A stretch of 64,000 nucleotides of DNA from Alteromonas sp. CI.11.F.A3 (GCF_032925565.1 NZ_CP136708.1:3534001-3598000); one strand, 5' to 3'; positions 25,890 through 34,731 are shown, counted from the first letter of the stretch. Notes: generated by a model from the sequence alone, not told the origin. Numbers and translations: made by a program.

Positions 25890-28862
25890 TTAAAATGTAA
25901 CTTCAACACTAAAACGCACGTAACGAGGCGTTTGGAAAGAAGTTGGTAGGCCATAACTAGGGTTAGATTCACCGCGAGCAATATAGCCAAATGGAGCAAA
26001 TTGTTCGCCGTCTTCATATCCTGATAGTCGTTCATTAACTTCATTCAATTGTGTTGCTTCATCATTATTGAACACATTGAAGATATCAGCACGAAGAGCA
26101 ATATCAGCTTCTTCAAGTTCTATCAAATATTTAGCGCTTAAATCAAGGTTCCAAACATTTGGTGTTCTACCTTGAGAGCCACGAGGAGCAATCTCACCTT
26201 CATAAACGAATGATTCTGCATCATATAGAGACGCAAACACATCAGTTGGGTGGTAACCAAATGAGCTTAGTGGGCGACCTGATGTCCAACGGAAATTAGC
26301 GCCTAACGAGAAATTTTCTGTTAATTGATACGCACCATTTAATTTAAATGAGTGGCGACGATCATTAGGAAGATTACCAGAAGCTCCGTCCGTTAACCCT
26401 GGTTGATCAAAGTTAGTTGTTAATCCAGAATCGTCCTGATCATTGTCTGAACGAACGAAACCTTCATTGTTACCCCAACTATGGCTCCACGTATAGGTAA
26501 AGCTCATCATCCACACGTCATCCCATGCACGGTCGACAGTGAAATCAACAGAGGCATATTGGCGCTCCGCTTCAGGATAACCTAGCATATCTGCAGGAAT
26601 AGTATATGTTCCAAAAGGAACTGGACCGTCGCCATCTGGATCAGTAGTGATTGTTACATCGTTGCCCGGGTTGGTTAGCACGTAGTAGTGGAAGCCAGAG
26701 TCACACATAGTACAAGAGGAACCAAACTCTTGCTCAATAAACTCGTTAAAGCCTGCATCAATGGCAATGTCTTCTAGTGAGCTACCAAGGTCACGGTAAG
26801 TGGCTTTAACACCAAAGCTCCATGATTCATTAAGTACTTGCTCGTAACCAAGTATAAATTCATCTTGATACATTGGGTCTAAATCGGCATTAACCGTTTC
26901 TGTTGTGCTTTTAAGTGTGCCATCAGAGTATACCGTCATGCCACCAACCTCATCACCTAGTACTGGTGTGAAATCAGCATTAATTGACTCTACTTCATAG
27001 TACTGACGAGTATAAAGTTCATCACCCGCTAAACGAATGTTTGTATTTGTCGCAACTGGAAGGTAGTAACGACCATAGTTGGCAAAAATTTTGCTTTCGC
27101 CATCACCTTTAACGTCCCAACTAAGCCCTAGACGAGGAGCCCACTGGTCAGTAACGTCAACAAATTTATCACCTGCTTTGTTGTAGTTTTCAAAGCTCTC
27201 ATTACGCAAGCCGATACGTGCTGTAATATTATCAGTTACGGTCCAAGTATCTTCGATATAGTACGCGAAGCTTTTCGTTTCAAAATCGCCTTGGTTTATG
27301 TAGTACTCTTGACGAACTAAGCAATCTTCGTTTCCTGCTTCATCAAGATTAGCACCACAGTTTTCATAGCGATAGGCTACACCACCCGCTCTTTGAGTAT
27401 TTTCAGACGCTTCTAGATCTTCGTTATCCACACCAAATTTCAATACGTGGTCAGCATTGACATACCATTCAACATCAAAACGAATAGCGGTACGCTTATC
27501 TTCTTGAATAGAAGGTGTAGCTAAACCGTATGCGCCGTATTCGACGTTTGTAAATCTGTCGAAAATAACAGGAGCATCACCAAGCGGATTACTTCCATCA
27601 TTTAAATTACTGTAGCTTGTTTCGTTAATTGAGTATTGGGTGCTAATAGTAATATCATCGGTAATAATACCTGTGTACTGAATACCCCAAGTTTTACCAC
27701 CGCGCTCTAGTGTATAATTACCTAAAGAGTTTCCTATTTCATCCGAATCAGGGCTGTATAAGAACTTTTCAGATTCAAGCTCTTCGGTATTGTCCCATGC
27801 TGTAATTTCTAGGATGTGCTCTGGCGTAATGTACCAGTCGAGCTTTGCACTTAGTAATGTATCGTTACCTTCACGATCATAAATTACTGCAGTATCACCA
27901 TAATCTCTTTGACGAAGTTTTTGGTTAATTAAACCGAAAAAGAAAAGCTTATCTTCAACAAGTGCGCCGCTAGCCCACAAGTTTACATTTGTTTCACTGC
28001 GCTCATCTTCTTTGAATACTTCATAATAAGCTGTTCCTGCTTCGTCAGCATCAGCCTGGGTTCTATAAAAGACGTCGGGGCTATGTGCTCTTAACGCAGC
28101 TGGCTCATAGTAAGCGCTCGCGCCCCACTTAAATTCGTTGCTACCACTTTTCGTTCTTGCGTTAATAACACCGCCCGTAGAACGGCCATATTCAGCAGAG
28201 TAGCCACCTGTCTTCACTTCAAACGATTCATACATTTCAAATGGAAGTTCTGATCCACCAAGACCGTTTCTGAAGTTAGTTACGTTAATACCATTTACGT
28301 AATAAACGTTTTCACCTACAGATGAACCACCAAAGGATGCATAGTTCCCGAAGTCGGAATCACCAGATACCGTACCTGGCGCTAAAAGTGCGACAGAAGC
28401 GATATCACGTGGTACAGGAACTTTTGCAATGAAATCTTGGTCTACATAAAGCTGTGATTCGCTTGAAGTAACATCAATATTCGAAATTGACGTTCCGCTT
28501 ACTGAAATTCGCTCAATATCCCCAGACTCTAGAGCCACATCTAAGTTGGTTCTTCCTGATGGACGCACTGTAAATTGCTTTTCTTGAGCAACGGTAAACC
28601 CTGCTTTTTGAGCTGAAAGGCTGTATTGGCCTGGTGGTAACAATGGAAAAGTGAATCGGCCATCTGAATCTGTCACCACACTACGTGTTAGACCTGTTTC
28701 AAGGTTGATAATTGTGACTTCAACATCACCAAGTAATTGATTAGTACTTGCAGATACAGAAGTACCAACAATAGTACCTTTTGACTCTTGTGCGAATGAA
28801 GGTGCAGCAACACCTAAAGACGCTGCCACAGCTAATGCTGTGAGCGTTTTATTATTTATCAT
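25890..28862 (-). CDS. Oar-like TonB-dependent receptor with carboxypeptidase regulatory-like domain
   Basis: A 990-residue TBDR of the Oar type. After the signal peptide (ASLGVAAPSFAQE) comes a carboxypeptidase-D regulatory-like domain (TIVGTSVSASTNQLLGDVEV to PSGRTNLDVAL, residues about 28-115), then a plug with VYYVNGINVTNF and EVKTGGYSAEYGRSTGGVIN, then a barrel ending PRYVRFSVEVTF. Oar-like receptors import peptides, proteins or complex glycans. An in-frame GTG lies eight codons earlier, but the ATG at 28862 has GGGG six bases before it and begins a normal signal peptide. Followed by a terminator and the sulfotransferase gene. Confidence 0.92.
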   Translation of the reverse strand: MINNKTLTALAVAASLGVAAPSFAQESKGTIVGTSVSASTNQLLGDVEVTIINLETGLTRSVVTDSDGRFTFPLLPPGQYSLSAQKAGFTVAQEKQFTVRPSGRTNLDVALESGDIERISVSGTSISNIDVTSSESQLYVDQDFIAKVPVPRDIASVALLAPGTVSGDSDFGNYASFGGSSVGENVYYVNGINVTNFRNGLGGSELPFEMYESFEVKTGGYSAEYGRSTGGVINARTKSGSNEFKWGASAYYEPAALRAHSPDVFYRTQADADEAGTAYYEVFKEDERSETNVNLWASGALVEDKLFFFGLINQKLRQRDYGDTAVIYDREGNDTLLSAKLDWYITPEHILEITAWDNTEELESEKFLYSPDSDEIGNSLGNYTLERGGKTWGIQYTGIITDDITISTQYSINETSYSNLNDGSNPLGDAPVIFDRFTNVEYGAYGLATPSIQEDKRTAIRFDVEWYVNADHVLKFGVDNEDLEASENTQRAGGVAYRYENCGANLDEAGNEDCLVRQEYYINQGDFETKSFAYYIEDTWTVTDNITARIGLRNESFENYNKAGDKFVDVTDQWAPRLGLSWDVKGDGESKIFANYGRYYLPVATNTNIRLAGDELYTRQYYEVESINADFTPVLGDEVGGMTVYSDGTLKSTTETVNADLDPMYQDEFILGYEQVLNESWSFGVKATYRDLGSSLEDIAIDAGFNEFIEQEFGSSCTMCDSGFHYYVLTNPGNDVTITTDPDGDGPVPFGTYTIPADMLGYPEAERQYASVDFTVDRAWDDVWMMSFTYTWSHSWGNNEGFVRSDNDQDDSGLTTNFDQPGLTDGASGNLPNDRRHSFKLNGAYQLTENFSLGANFRWTSGRPLSSFGYHPTDVFASLYDAESFVYEGEIAPRGSQGRTPNVWNLDLSAKYLIELEEADIALRADIFNVFNNDEATQLNEVNERLSGYEDGEQFAPFGYIARGESNPSYGLPTSFQTPRYVRFSVEVTF

Positions 28863-29189
28863 GTGTTTCCCCGGCTTTATATTCACCCTTCAACGGTAAC
28901 TGAAAGTTATCGATGAGAGCAGACTTTTAAATTTTATTAAACTAACCATTAAAACTTTCTAAACGATTGTTTTTTATACGGATTTTTATGATTATCCGAA
29001 AGGATAATTGACATATGCAAAGGGGGCAAATCAAGTGTAAAGTGGATTTTTGTCGACGAGCGACAGTGCAGTGAAGTAGGGAAATCACACGTGAGCTAGT
29101 GTGTTAATTGGCTTTGCGGGATATTTAAAGAGTTCCCCATTTGCGACGAATTGCATTCATCGCAAATGCAGAAATGTCGCATTTTTCGT
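28863..29189. other. Intergenic region with inverted repeats between the Oar-like receptor and tryptophan dioxygenase
   Basis: No gene is seen. It should hold the receptor promoter (minus strand). Inverted repeats: TAACT-GAA-AGTTA at 28897-28909, ATTATCC-GAAA-GGATAAT at 28991-29008, and CATTTGCGA/TCGCAAATG at 29138-29168. The last is just past the dioxygenase stop and could be part of its transcript end, though it lacks a clear T-run. Confidence 0.45.
28991..29008. repeat. Inverted repeat upstream of the Oar-like receptor
   Basis: Arms ATTATCC and GGATAAT with a 4-base centre, about 130 bases before the receptor start. Possible operator. A related TATCC core occurs in the palindrome at 32159-32180. 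Confidence 0.4.
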
Positions 29190-30278
29190 CTATTGTAAGT
29201 AAAATCCTAAGCTGCGTTTTACCGATTCAGGCAATTCTGGAAGTGAACTTTTTGGCAAAAGGAACGTAGCCATGTTGAAAAAGTCTAAAAACACCCTGTT
29301 TGATTCAGTCGTTTTCTTCAAATAATGATGGCCAGATGACCCTCCAGTTCCTATTTTAGTTCCCAGCATTCGTTGCACCATCATGGCATGGCGATAACGC
29401 CACAACGTTAACTGTTCATCTATTTCTGTTAGTGCAGTAATAAGCTGGAACGGCAGATTAAAAACAGGCTCTTCTGAATACTGCTTTATAAATAAAGCTG
29501 ACAATAATGCTTCATGAGACAAGCGGAATTTCCCCTGATTAAGAAGCCCTTCATAGGTATCATGGTTAAACAGCCCGTCAAAGTTCTCTCTGGTCGATTG
29601 CCAGTCTTTAAGCTCTTGTCGGCGTTCTACTTCAGACAGAAACGCATTTTTTTCAATGGTTTCTTTGTCATCGTTTAGCATTTCATCTGTTGCTTTTCGG
29701 TAGTAATCCCAAAAATGAAAATCCTCGGTTTTAAGCAATGGCATACGTGCCAACCACTTATCCACTAACTCGAACAAGCTTGGCTTTTCTTCTAACGCTT
29801 CCAGTAGGCTGCGATCATCATCACTTAAACGGTTATAAAAGCTTTGTTTATCGAAATCGATACGGTATTCCCTTTTAAGGCCCAACGAAATTTCAAGCTG
29901 CTTAAACTGAATACTTTGGAAGCCTGAAGCGGGAACCAAATAGTCTCTGAAGGAAAGAAACTGTTGTGGGGTCATGGTTTCCATAATGCCAATTTGGTCG
30001 TTCATCAGCTTTTGAATTTGAATAACGCGATGTAGCCTATGTACTACCGAAGTGAGTTGCTGATCTTTTACTGATGCTTGATTAAATGTATCGATAACCG
30101 CATTGAGTTCGTGCAGAAGTTGCTTAAACCATAGTTCATACACTTGGTGCACTACGATAAATAGCATTTCTTCATGGGCAGGTTCGCCGTACTTAGTACT
30201 TTGAAGCTTTTGTGCGCCAAGTATTTTATCTAACGCTAGGTAATCACCGTAATAGCAGGGTTCTATATTTTTTTTCAT
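29190..30278 (-). CDS. kynA: Tryptophan 2,3-dioxygenase
   Basis: A heme dioxygenase that opens the indole ring of tryptophan to N-formylkynurenine, the first step of the kynurenine pathway. Family motifs are clear: the N-terminal YGDYLALDKILGAQ, the heme-pocket EEMLFIVVHQVYELWFKQLL, and the C-terminal YRHAMMVQRMLGTKIGTGGS followed by SGHHYLKKT. At 362 residues it has a longer middle than the usual 280, but remains intact, as in several marine gammaproteobacteria. No kynureninase or formamidase is in the window, so the pathway continues elsewhere. It is the first gene of an aromatic amino acid catabolism stretch. Confidence 0.95.
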   Translation of the reverse strand: MKKNIEPCYYGDYLALDKILGAQKLQSTKYGEPAHEEMLFIVVHQVYELWFKQLLHELNAVIDTFNQASVKDQQLTSVVHRLHRVIQIQKLMNDQIGIMETMTPQQFLSFRDYLVPASGFQSIQFKQLEISLGLKREYRIDFDKQSFYNRLSDDDRSLLEALEEKPSLFELVDKWLARMPLLKTEDFHFWDYYRKATDEMLNDDKETIEKNAFLSEVERRQELKDWQSTRENFDGLFNHDTYEGLLNQGKFRLSHEALLSALFIKQYSEEPVFNLPFQLITALTEIDEQLTLWRYRHAMMVQRMLGTKIGTGGSSGHHYLKKTTESNRVFLDFFNMATFLLPKSSLPELPESVKRSLGFYLQ

Positions 30279-30436
30279 GCCGATTGTTCTTATCGTCGTT
30301 ATGCACAGAAGGAAATTCTAACATCGCTAACTCGACATCGACAAAATACAGGCTATAAATTATCTAGGGGCGTTATTAAAAATATACACACCCATAAAAA
30401 ATAACATCGCGTTAAAATTTAAATTAGGGCACAAAT

Positions 30437-30724
30437 ATGAAGCTTGATGATGACATTCATAATTATTACGAACATCTTGTACTGCAACGTGTAACAGAAC
30501 TTGGACTCGACAATACTAAAAGTCCTGATTATTTAGCTGACTTATGCTGCTTGGCACTTAACCAAGTTCCTCCGCGCTACATTCGCTACGAAGTCGATAT
30601 GGCTTTTTACCTTCCCCAGAGTGAACGGAACCAAATGGAAATGAATGTTACGTATGCTATCGATAATGCGATGAAGTATTTAAACGATACAGATAAAACA
30701 TCGGTAAGCGAGAAGGCAGAGTAA
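30437..30724 (+). CDS. ComFB-domain protein
   Basis: A 95-residue soluble protein of the late-competence ComFB family (PF10719). The diagnostic start IHNYYEHLVLQRV and the central DLCCLALNQVPPRYIRYEVDMAFYL are present, the LN-x-x-PPRY core being the family signature. ComFB proteins are small helical domains; some cyanobacterial members bind cyclic dinucleotides, but no function can be claimed here. It stands alone between kynA (divergent) and the 4.5S RNA gene (convergent). Confidence 0.85.
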   Translation: MKLDDDIHNYYEHLVLQRVTELGLDNTKSPDYLADLCCLALNQVPPRYIRYEVDMAFYLPQSERNQMEMNVTYAIDNAMKYLNDTDKTSVSEKAE

Positions 30725-30787
30725 TGCCAAACACAGTTGTGTAAGTTAAAAATACGGTTGTGGGACTAAAATACGGGGGAGTAAATT

Positions 30788-30900
30788 GGGTGGCGGGCTC
30801 CCAGCCACATCCCGGCACATGAGTCGTCTGCTGCGGCTGCTCCCTTCCAGGCCTGACCGAGTTCACAGAGTATCATTGCGGGAGGACCAAAAGCCCACCA
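30788..30900 (-). ncRNA. ffs: 4.5S RNA of the signal recognition particle
   Basis: On the minus strand the small bacterial SRP RNA is clear. GGTGGGC at the 5' end pairs with GCCCGCCACCC at the 3' end, TCCTCCCGCAATGATACTC follows, and the Ffh-binding domain has GGTCAGGCCTGGAAGGGAGCAGCC with its GGAAG tetraloop region. About 113 bases, as in E. coli (114). It is convergent with the ComFB gene. Confidence 0.95.
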
Positions 30901-30977
30901 TAGAAAGCGAATAAAATGCTAACAGGCGTCAGCAGTCTTAAGCGCGGGGCGCATTATGACTACTTGCCCGATAAGTT

Positions 30978-32036
30978 TCAACCCTTTAACGAAAATCTCT
31001 CTTCTGCAATAATGTTTGCCACACGATTTGTGGCTGCTTTTTGGGCATCAGCACGGGTATAAATCTCTTTTAGCGTAGTGCCAATGTCTTCGATATGCTT
31101 GCGCAGCGCCGCATTAGAGCTTTGTTCCATACGCTGATGGAAGATATCGATAATACCCCCTGCATTAATCACATAGTCAGGCGCATACAAAATGCCACGT
31201 TCAACTAACATATCGCCAATTTCTTCACGTGCGAGTTGATTGTTTGCCGCACCAGCAATGACCTTAGCTTTAATCGTAGGCAATGTTTGGTCATTAATGG
31301 CCGCGCCCAATGCACAAGGCGCTAGTACATCAACGTCTAGACCTAGAATATCTTCAGGCGCAACTGCTGTAGCGCCAAGTTCTGCTACCGCCTTTTCAAC
31401 ACCTTCGGGGAAAATATCAGCTACATACAGTTTTGCACCCGCTGCGTGAAGGTGTGACGCTAGTCGATAACCAACATGCCCCATACCTTGAATTGCTACG
31501 CTTACGCCCTCTAAGCTGCGATTTAACCCGTGCTCTACGCTGGCCTTTAAGCCAACAAACACACCATAAGCGGTAGATGGTGCTGGATTACCGTCTGGCT
31601 GTTCGTCAGCGTAATGATATTGCGCATTTACCCCAGCAATGTAGTCAGATTGAGTCGCCATGGTTTGTAAATCGGTAACTGAAATGCCCGAGTCTTCTGC
31701 GGTAAAATATTTGCCGCCCAATGAATCAACAAATTTCCCCATAGCTTCCATCATTGCCGGCGTTTTTTGTTTGCGAGGATCGCCGATAATCACTGACTTA
31801 CCACCGCCTAATGCGATATTGGCCATGGCGGCTTTGTAGGTCATTCCTTTAGAAAGGCGGAGTACATCGGTTAGTGCTTCTGCACTACTTACATAGGGCC
31901 ACATTCTACAACCACCCAATGCAGGGCCTAGGTTTGTATTATGAATGGCAATAATGGCACTTAAGCCTGCTTCTTTATCGTGATAAAAAGCGACATGCTC
32001 GTGATTATCAAACTCTATGTGATCGAAAACCGACAT
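30978..32036 (-). CDS. Glu/Leu/Phe/Val dehydrogenase family (leucine/phenylalanine-type)
   Basis: An NAD-dependent amino acid dehydrogenase of 352 residues that deaminates a branched-chain or aromatic amino acid to its keto acid. The substrate loop LGPALGGCRMWPY, the lysine motif IALGGGKSVIIGDP and the dinucleotide fold VAIQGMGHVGYRLASHL are present. Leucine, valine and phenylalanine dehydrogenases share these. The frame goes back to 32087, but the ATG at 32036 has AGGG upstream and gives the typical MSVFDHIEFDNHEHVAF start. A divergent Lrp-type regulator and a palindrome between them suggest local control by an amino acid. Confidence 0.9.
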   Translation of the reverse strand: MSVFDHIEFDNHEHVAFYHDKEAGLSAIIAIHNTNLGPALGGCRMWPYVSSAEALTDVLRLSKGMTYKAAMANIALGGGKSVIIGDPRKQKTPAMMEAMGKFVDSLGGKYFTAEDSGISVTDLQTMATQSDYIAGVNAQYHYADEQPDGNPAPSTAYGVFVGLKASVEHGLNRSLEGVSVAIQGMGHVGYRLASHLHAAGAKLYVADIFPEGVEKAVAELGATAVAPEDILGLDVDVLAPCALGAAINDQTLPTIKAKVIAGAANNQLAREEIGDMLVERGILYAPDYVINAGGIIDIFHQRMEQSSNAALRKHIEDIGTTLKEIYTRADAQKAATNRVANIIAEERFSLKG

Positions 32037-32158
32037 ACTTTCCCTATTAATAATGTGATGGATTTTGCCCAAGTGTAGCCCAACCACCAGAGGACACGCC
32101 TTGCTAAGTTATTAACCCACTCTCGTAAAGTGAAATACACAAAGTATGAATACTATTT

Positions 32159-32180
32159 TTCTAGGATATCTATCCTAGAA
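32159..32180. promoter_or_regulatory. Palindrome between the dehydrogenase and Lrp-type genes, likely operator
   Basis: Arms TTCTAGGATA and TATCCTAGAA are perfect, ten bases each, with a TC centre. It is 51 bases before the Lrp-type start and 123 before the dehydrogenase start. The length and symmetry suit an Lrp/AsnC-type dimer site; the binding protein is inferred. Confidence 0.6.
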
Positions 32181-32230
32181 TTTATTTTTCTATATAATAA
32201 ACATCATAAAAACGACGGAAGCTGCGTTCA

Positions 32231-32698
32231 ATGAAATTAGATAAATTCGATCGTGAGATTTTACGAGTACTTCAACAAGATGCCACTGTCTCTATGGCTG
32301 AGTTGAGTCAGAAGGTGGGGCTTTCCCATACCCCATGTTGGCGACGAGTAAAAAGGATGGAAGCCGATGGCATTATCATCGGTAAAGTTACCTTATTAAA
32401 CAGTAAAAAGTTGAACCTTGGGGTGTCGGTTTTTATTTATGTCACCCTTAAAAATCATGATGGTGACTCCCTTACCGATTTTGAAAATGCAGTACAAAGT
32501 ATTGATGAAATTGTTGAGTGCCACACCACCAGCGGCGAGAAAGACTATTTGCTCAAAGTGATTGTGGAAAGTATTGAAGAATATGAATTTTTACTGAAAA
32601 CGAAGCTTACTCATCTTCCCTTGGTTGATCATGTCAGCTCCACCTTCGCGTTAAAACAAGTGAAGAACACCACAGAGCTGCCTATCAAACGACAGTAG
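32231..32698 (+). CDS. Lrp/AsnC-family transcriptional regulator
   Basis: A 155-residue Lrp-type regulator. The N-terminal helix-turn-helix runs LDKFDREILRVLQQDATVSM with recognition helix GLSHTPCWRRVKRME, and the C-terminal RAM domain (about 70-150, VSVFIYVTLKNHDGDSL to HVSSTFALKQ) binds amino acids and drives oligomer formation. It is divergent from the Leu/Phe dehydrogenase gene with a strong palindrome between, the arrangement seen for BkdR-like or Lrp-like activators of amino acid catabolism. The effector is probably one of the dehydrogenase substrates. Confidence 0.92.
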   Translation: MKLDKFDREILRVLQQDATVSMAELSQKVGLSHTPCWRRVKRMEADGIIIGKVTLLNSKKLNLGVSVFIYVTLKNHDGDSLTDFENAVQSIDEIVECHTTSGEKDYLLKVIVESIEEYEFLLKTKLTHLPLVDHVSSTFALKQVKNTTELPIKRQ

Positions 32699-32753
32699 GT
32701 TTCATTGAAACCTACGCCCTGCTGCCTATCGACTGCCCTTCTTTCTTACTTTA

Positions 32754-33410
32754 TTAAAACACGCTATCAATCTGGTTCTCAGGCAGGGCTTTTTCAAAAG
32801 CAGGTAGTGCATTGCAGTTATCTGTTATTTTCTGAATAAGCGGATATCGTGTCATATCCACATTAAAGCGATGCGCGTTATACACTTGTGGAACTAAACA
32901 CAAATCAGCCATGGTCACGTCAAAGTCAAAGCAATACTTCCCCGCTTGGGTTTGTAGCCGCTTTTCAATGGCATCGAAGCTCAGCGTTATCCAATGCGCT
33001 GCCCATTTATTCACACTTTCTTGTTCAGCACTATACTCACTTTTAAGTTGATTAAGTACACGTAGGTTACTTAGAGGTTGGGTGTCACAGGCAATATCTT
33101 GAGCCAGCGCCCTTACCCTTGCCCGCTCTGTCTTATGCGATGGTATTAAGTGATACGGAGAGGGAAAACGTTCATCTAAGTATTCGATAATGGCTAAAGA
33201 CTGATTAAGAATAATATCTTCATCATCGTCAACCAAAGTGGGCACTAGCTGAGCGGGGTTTAACTGCTTATAGGGTGCAATGTGCTGCTGGCCACCTTCA
33301 TTCACAAGGTGCACTGGCATATATTGGTACTCTACACCTTTTAAATTAAGTGCAATTCTTACTCTGTAAGACGCCGTTGAGCGCCAATAACCATATAAAG
33401 TTAAACTCAT
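32754..33410 (-). CDS. maiA: Maleylacetoacetate isomerase (zeta-class GST)
   Basis: A 218-residue zeta-class glutathione transferase. The signature WRSTASYRVRIALNLKGVEY is visible, with the Ser-Ser/Ser-Thr-Ala-Ser active site, then the glutathione-binding LVPTLVDDDEDIILNQSLAIIEYLDE. It turns maleylacetoacetate into fumarylacetoacetate with glutathione as cofactor, the penultimate step of tyrosine breakdown. It lies 100 bases downstream of fumarylacetoacetase on the same strand, as in other proteobacteria. Confidence 0.93.
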   Translation of the reverse strand: MSLTLYGYWRSTASYRVRIALNLKGVEYQYMPVHLVNEGGQQHIAPYKQLNPAQLVPTLVDDDEDIILNQSLAIIEYLDERFPSPYHLIPSHKTERARVRALAQDIACDTQPLSNLRVLNQLKSEYSAEQESVNKWAAHWITLSFDAIEKRLQTQAGKYCFDFDVTMADLCLVPQVYNAHRFNVDMTRYPLIQKITDNCNALPAFEKALPENQIDSVF

Positions 33411-33513
33411 AACTCACCGCCGCCTTACGTGTGTGTTGTGCTACTTATTATAAACATAGCGTAATTTGCAAAGGGCGGCGCATGCCCGCCTCCTCTGCTT
33501 GCATTAAATGGGT

Positions 33514-34524
33514 TTAGCTTAAAGGCTTAACCTGCTGCTCGATGGCACCGAAAATACTTTGCCCGTTACTATCAAACATTTCTATTCTAATTCGATCGCC
33601 AAATTGCATAAACGGTGTAGAGGGCTTACCGTCTCTGATGGTTTCAATCATGCGCACTTCAGCAATACACGAGTAGCCAAGCCCCCCCTCAGCGATGGCT
33701 GAGCCATGGTCAGTACCTTGTTTGTTCGATACGGTACCGGAACCAATAATGGTACCAGCGCCTAAATTACGACTCTTAGCAGCATGTGACACCAGCTTTG
33801 CGAAGCTAAATGTCATGTCTTCGCCTGCTTGTGGTTTACCAAACAACTCGCCGTTGTAGGTGGAACGAAGCGGTAAATGCACTTTTTCTTGCTCCCACGC
33901 ATCCCCGAGTTCATCAGGCGTTACCGCCACGGGTGAAAAGCTAGAGGCCGGTTTTGACTGGAAGAACCCAAACCCTTTCGCCAACTCGCCTGGAATTAAC
34001 CCTCTTAGGGATACATCATTCACAAGCATCACTAATCTAATGCGCTCTGCCGCTTGAGCATCAGTACAGGCCATAGGAATATCGTCGGTGACAACCGCGA
34101 CCTCACCTTCAAAATCAATACCCCACTCATCGCTGGGCAAAATAATATCATCACGGGGACCGATAAAATCGTCAGATCCCCCTTGATACATGAGTGGGTC
34201 ACTCCAGAAACTTTCAGGAATTTCAGCGCCTCGTGCTTTTCTTACTAGCTCAACATGGTTCACATACGCACTGCCATCAGCCCATTGATAAGCGCGCGGT
34301 AAAGGCGATTCACAGCGGGTAGCATCAAACTCAATACTGTCTATTACCCCATTATTAAGTTGTTCGTAGCGCATATGTAGCTGTGGCGCAGTGACCTGCC
34401 AGCTATCCAGTGCTTGTTGCATAGTGTGAGCAATATCTTCTACTGAACAGGTACGCGTTAAATCTTTAGATACCAACATCAAACGGCCGTCTCGGCTATC
34501 GTTCTTATAAGTAGCTAGTTTCAT
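33514..34524 (-). CDS. fahA: Fumarylacetoacetase (FAH family)
   Basis: A 336-residue FAH-fold hydrolase, the short bacterial type. Metal-binding residues of the family are found in the segment IDFEGEVAVVTDDIP (E-x-E) and the later LVMLVNDVSLRGL, with LGAGTIIGSGTVSNKQGTD as the C-terminal active-site strand. It cleaves fumarylacetoacetate to fumarate and acetoacetate, ending tyrosine catabolism. It precedes maiA on the same strand. The intermediate enzymes HPD and homogentisate dioxygenase are not in this window. Confidence 0.9.
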   Translation of the reverse strand: MKLATYKNDSRDGRLMLVSKDLTRTCSVEDIAHTMQQALDSWQVTAPQLHMRYEQLNNGVIDSIEFDATRCESPLPRAYQWADGSAYVNHVELVRKARGAEIPESFWSDPLMYQGGSDDFIGPRDDIILPSDEWGIDFEGEVAVVTDDIPMACTDAQAAERIRLVMLVNDVSLRGLIPGELAKGFGFFQSKPASSFSPVAVTPDELGDAWEQEKVHLPLRSTYNGELFGKPQAGEDMTFSFAKLVSHAAKSRNLGAGTIIGSGTVSNKQGTDHGSAIAEGGLGYSCIAEVRMIETIRDGKPSTPFMQFGDRIRIEMFDSNGQSIFGAIEQQVKPLS

Positions 34525-34651
34525 AAATTGGATCCTTACTGTGATCAGCGCTTTTGCGTATGTAACATTTATTATTCTTTATGCATCACCCGCATCAAGA
34601 TGAAAAGTCGGGAGCACACGACAATAATTTTCACTGTAAGCTTGGTTGTAC

Positions 34652-34690
34652 AAAAAAAGGCGGCACTTCCTATTGAAGTACCGCCCTTAT
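34652..34690 (-). terminator. Terminator downstream of tyrR
   Basis: On the minus strand GGGCGGTACTTC-AATAG-GAAGTGCCGCC is followed by seven T, a strong rho-independent terminator, about 50 bases past the tyrR stop. Confidence 0.9.
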
Positions 34691-34731
34691 TGGTTAAGCA
34701 AGGCAACGTAAATTTAACGAAACAGTGAAAC

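Noticed and set aside
10642..28862. Prophage, transposon or integrated island carrying the oxygenase module
   Set aside because: No integrase, transposase, direct-repeat ends or tRNA insertion site was seen, and codon use by eye is like the neighbours.
30657..30866. 69-codon minus-strand frame
   Set aside because: It overlaps the 4.5S RNA and the end of the ComFB gene; it is a chance frame.
34528..34728. 66-codon frame upstream of fahA on the plus strand
   Set aside because: No ribosome binding site or recognisable protein features, and it runs through the tyrR terminator.
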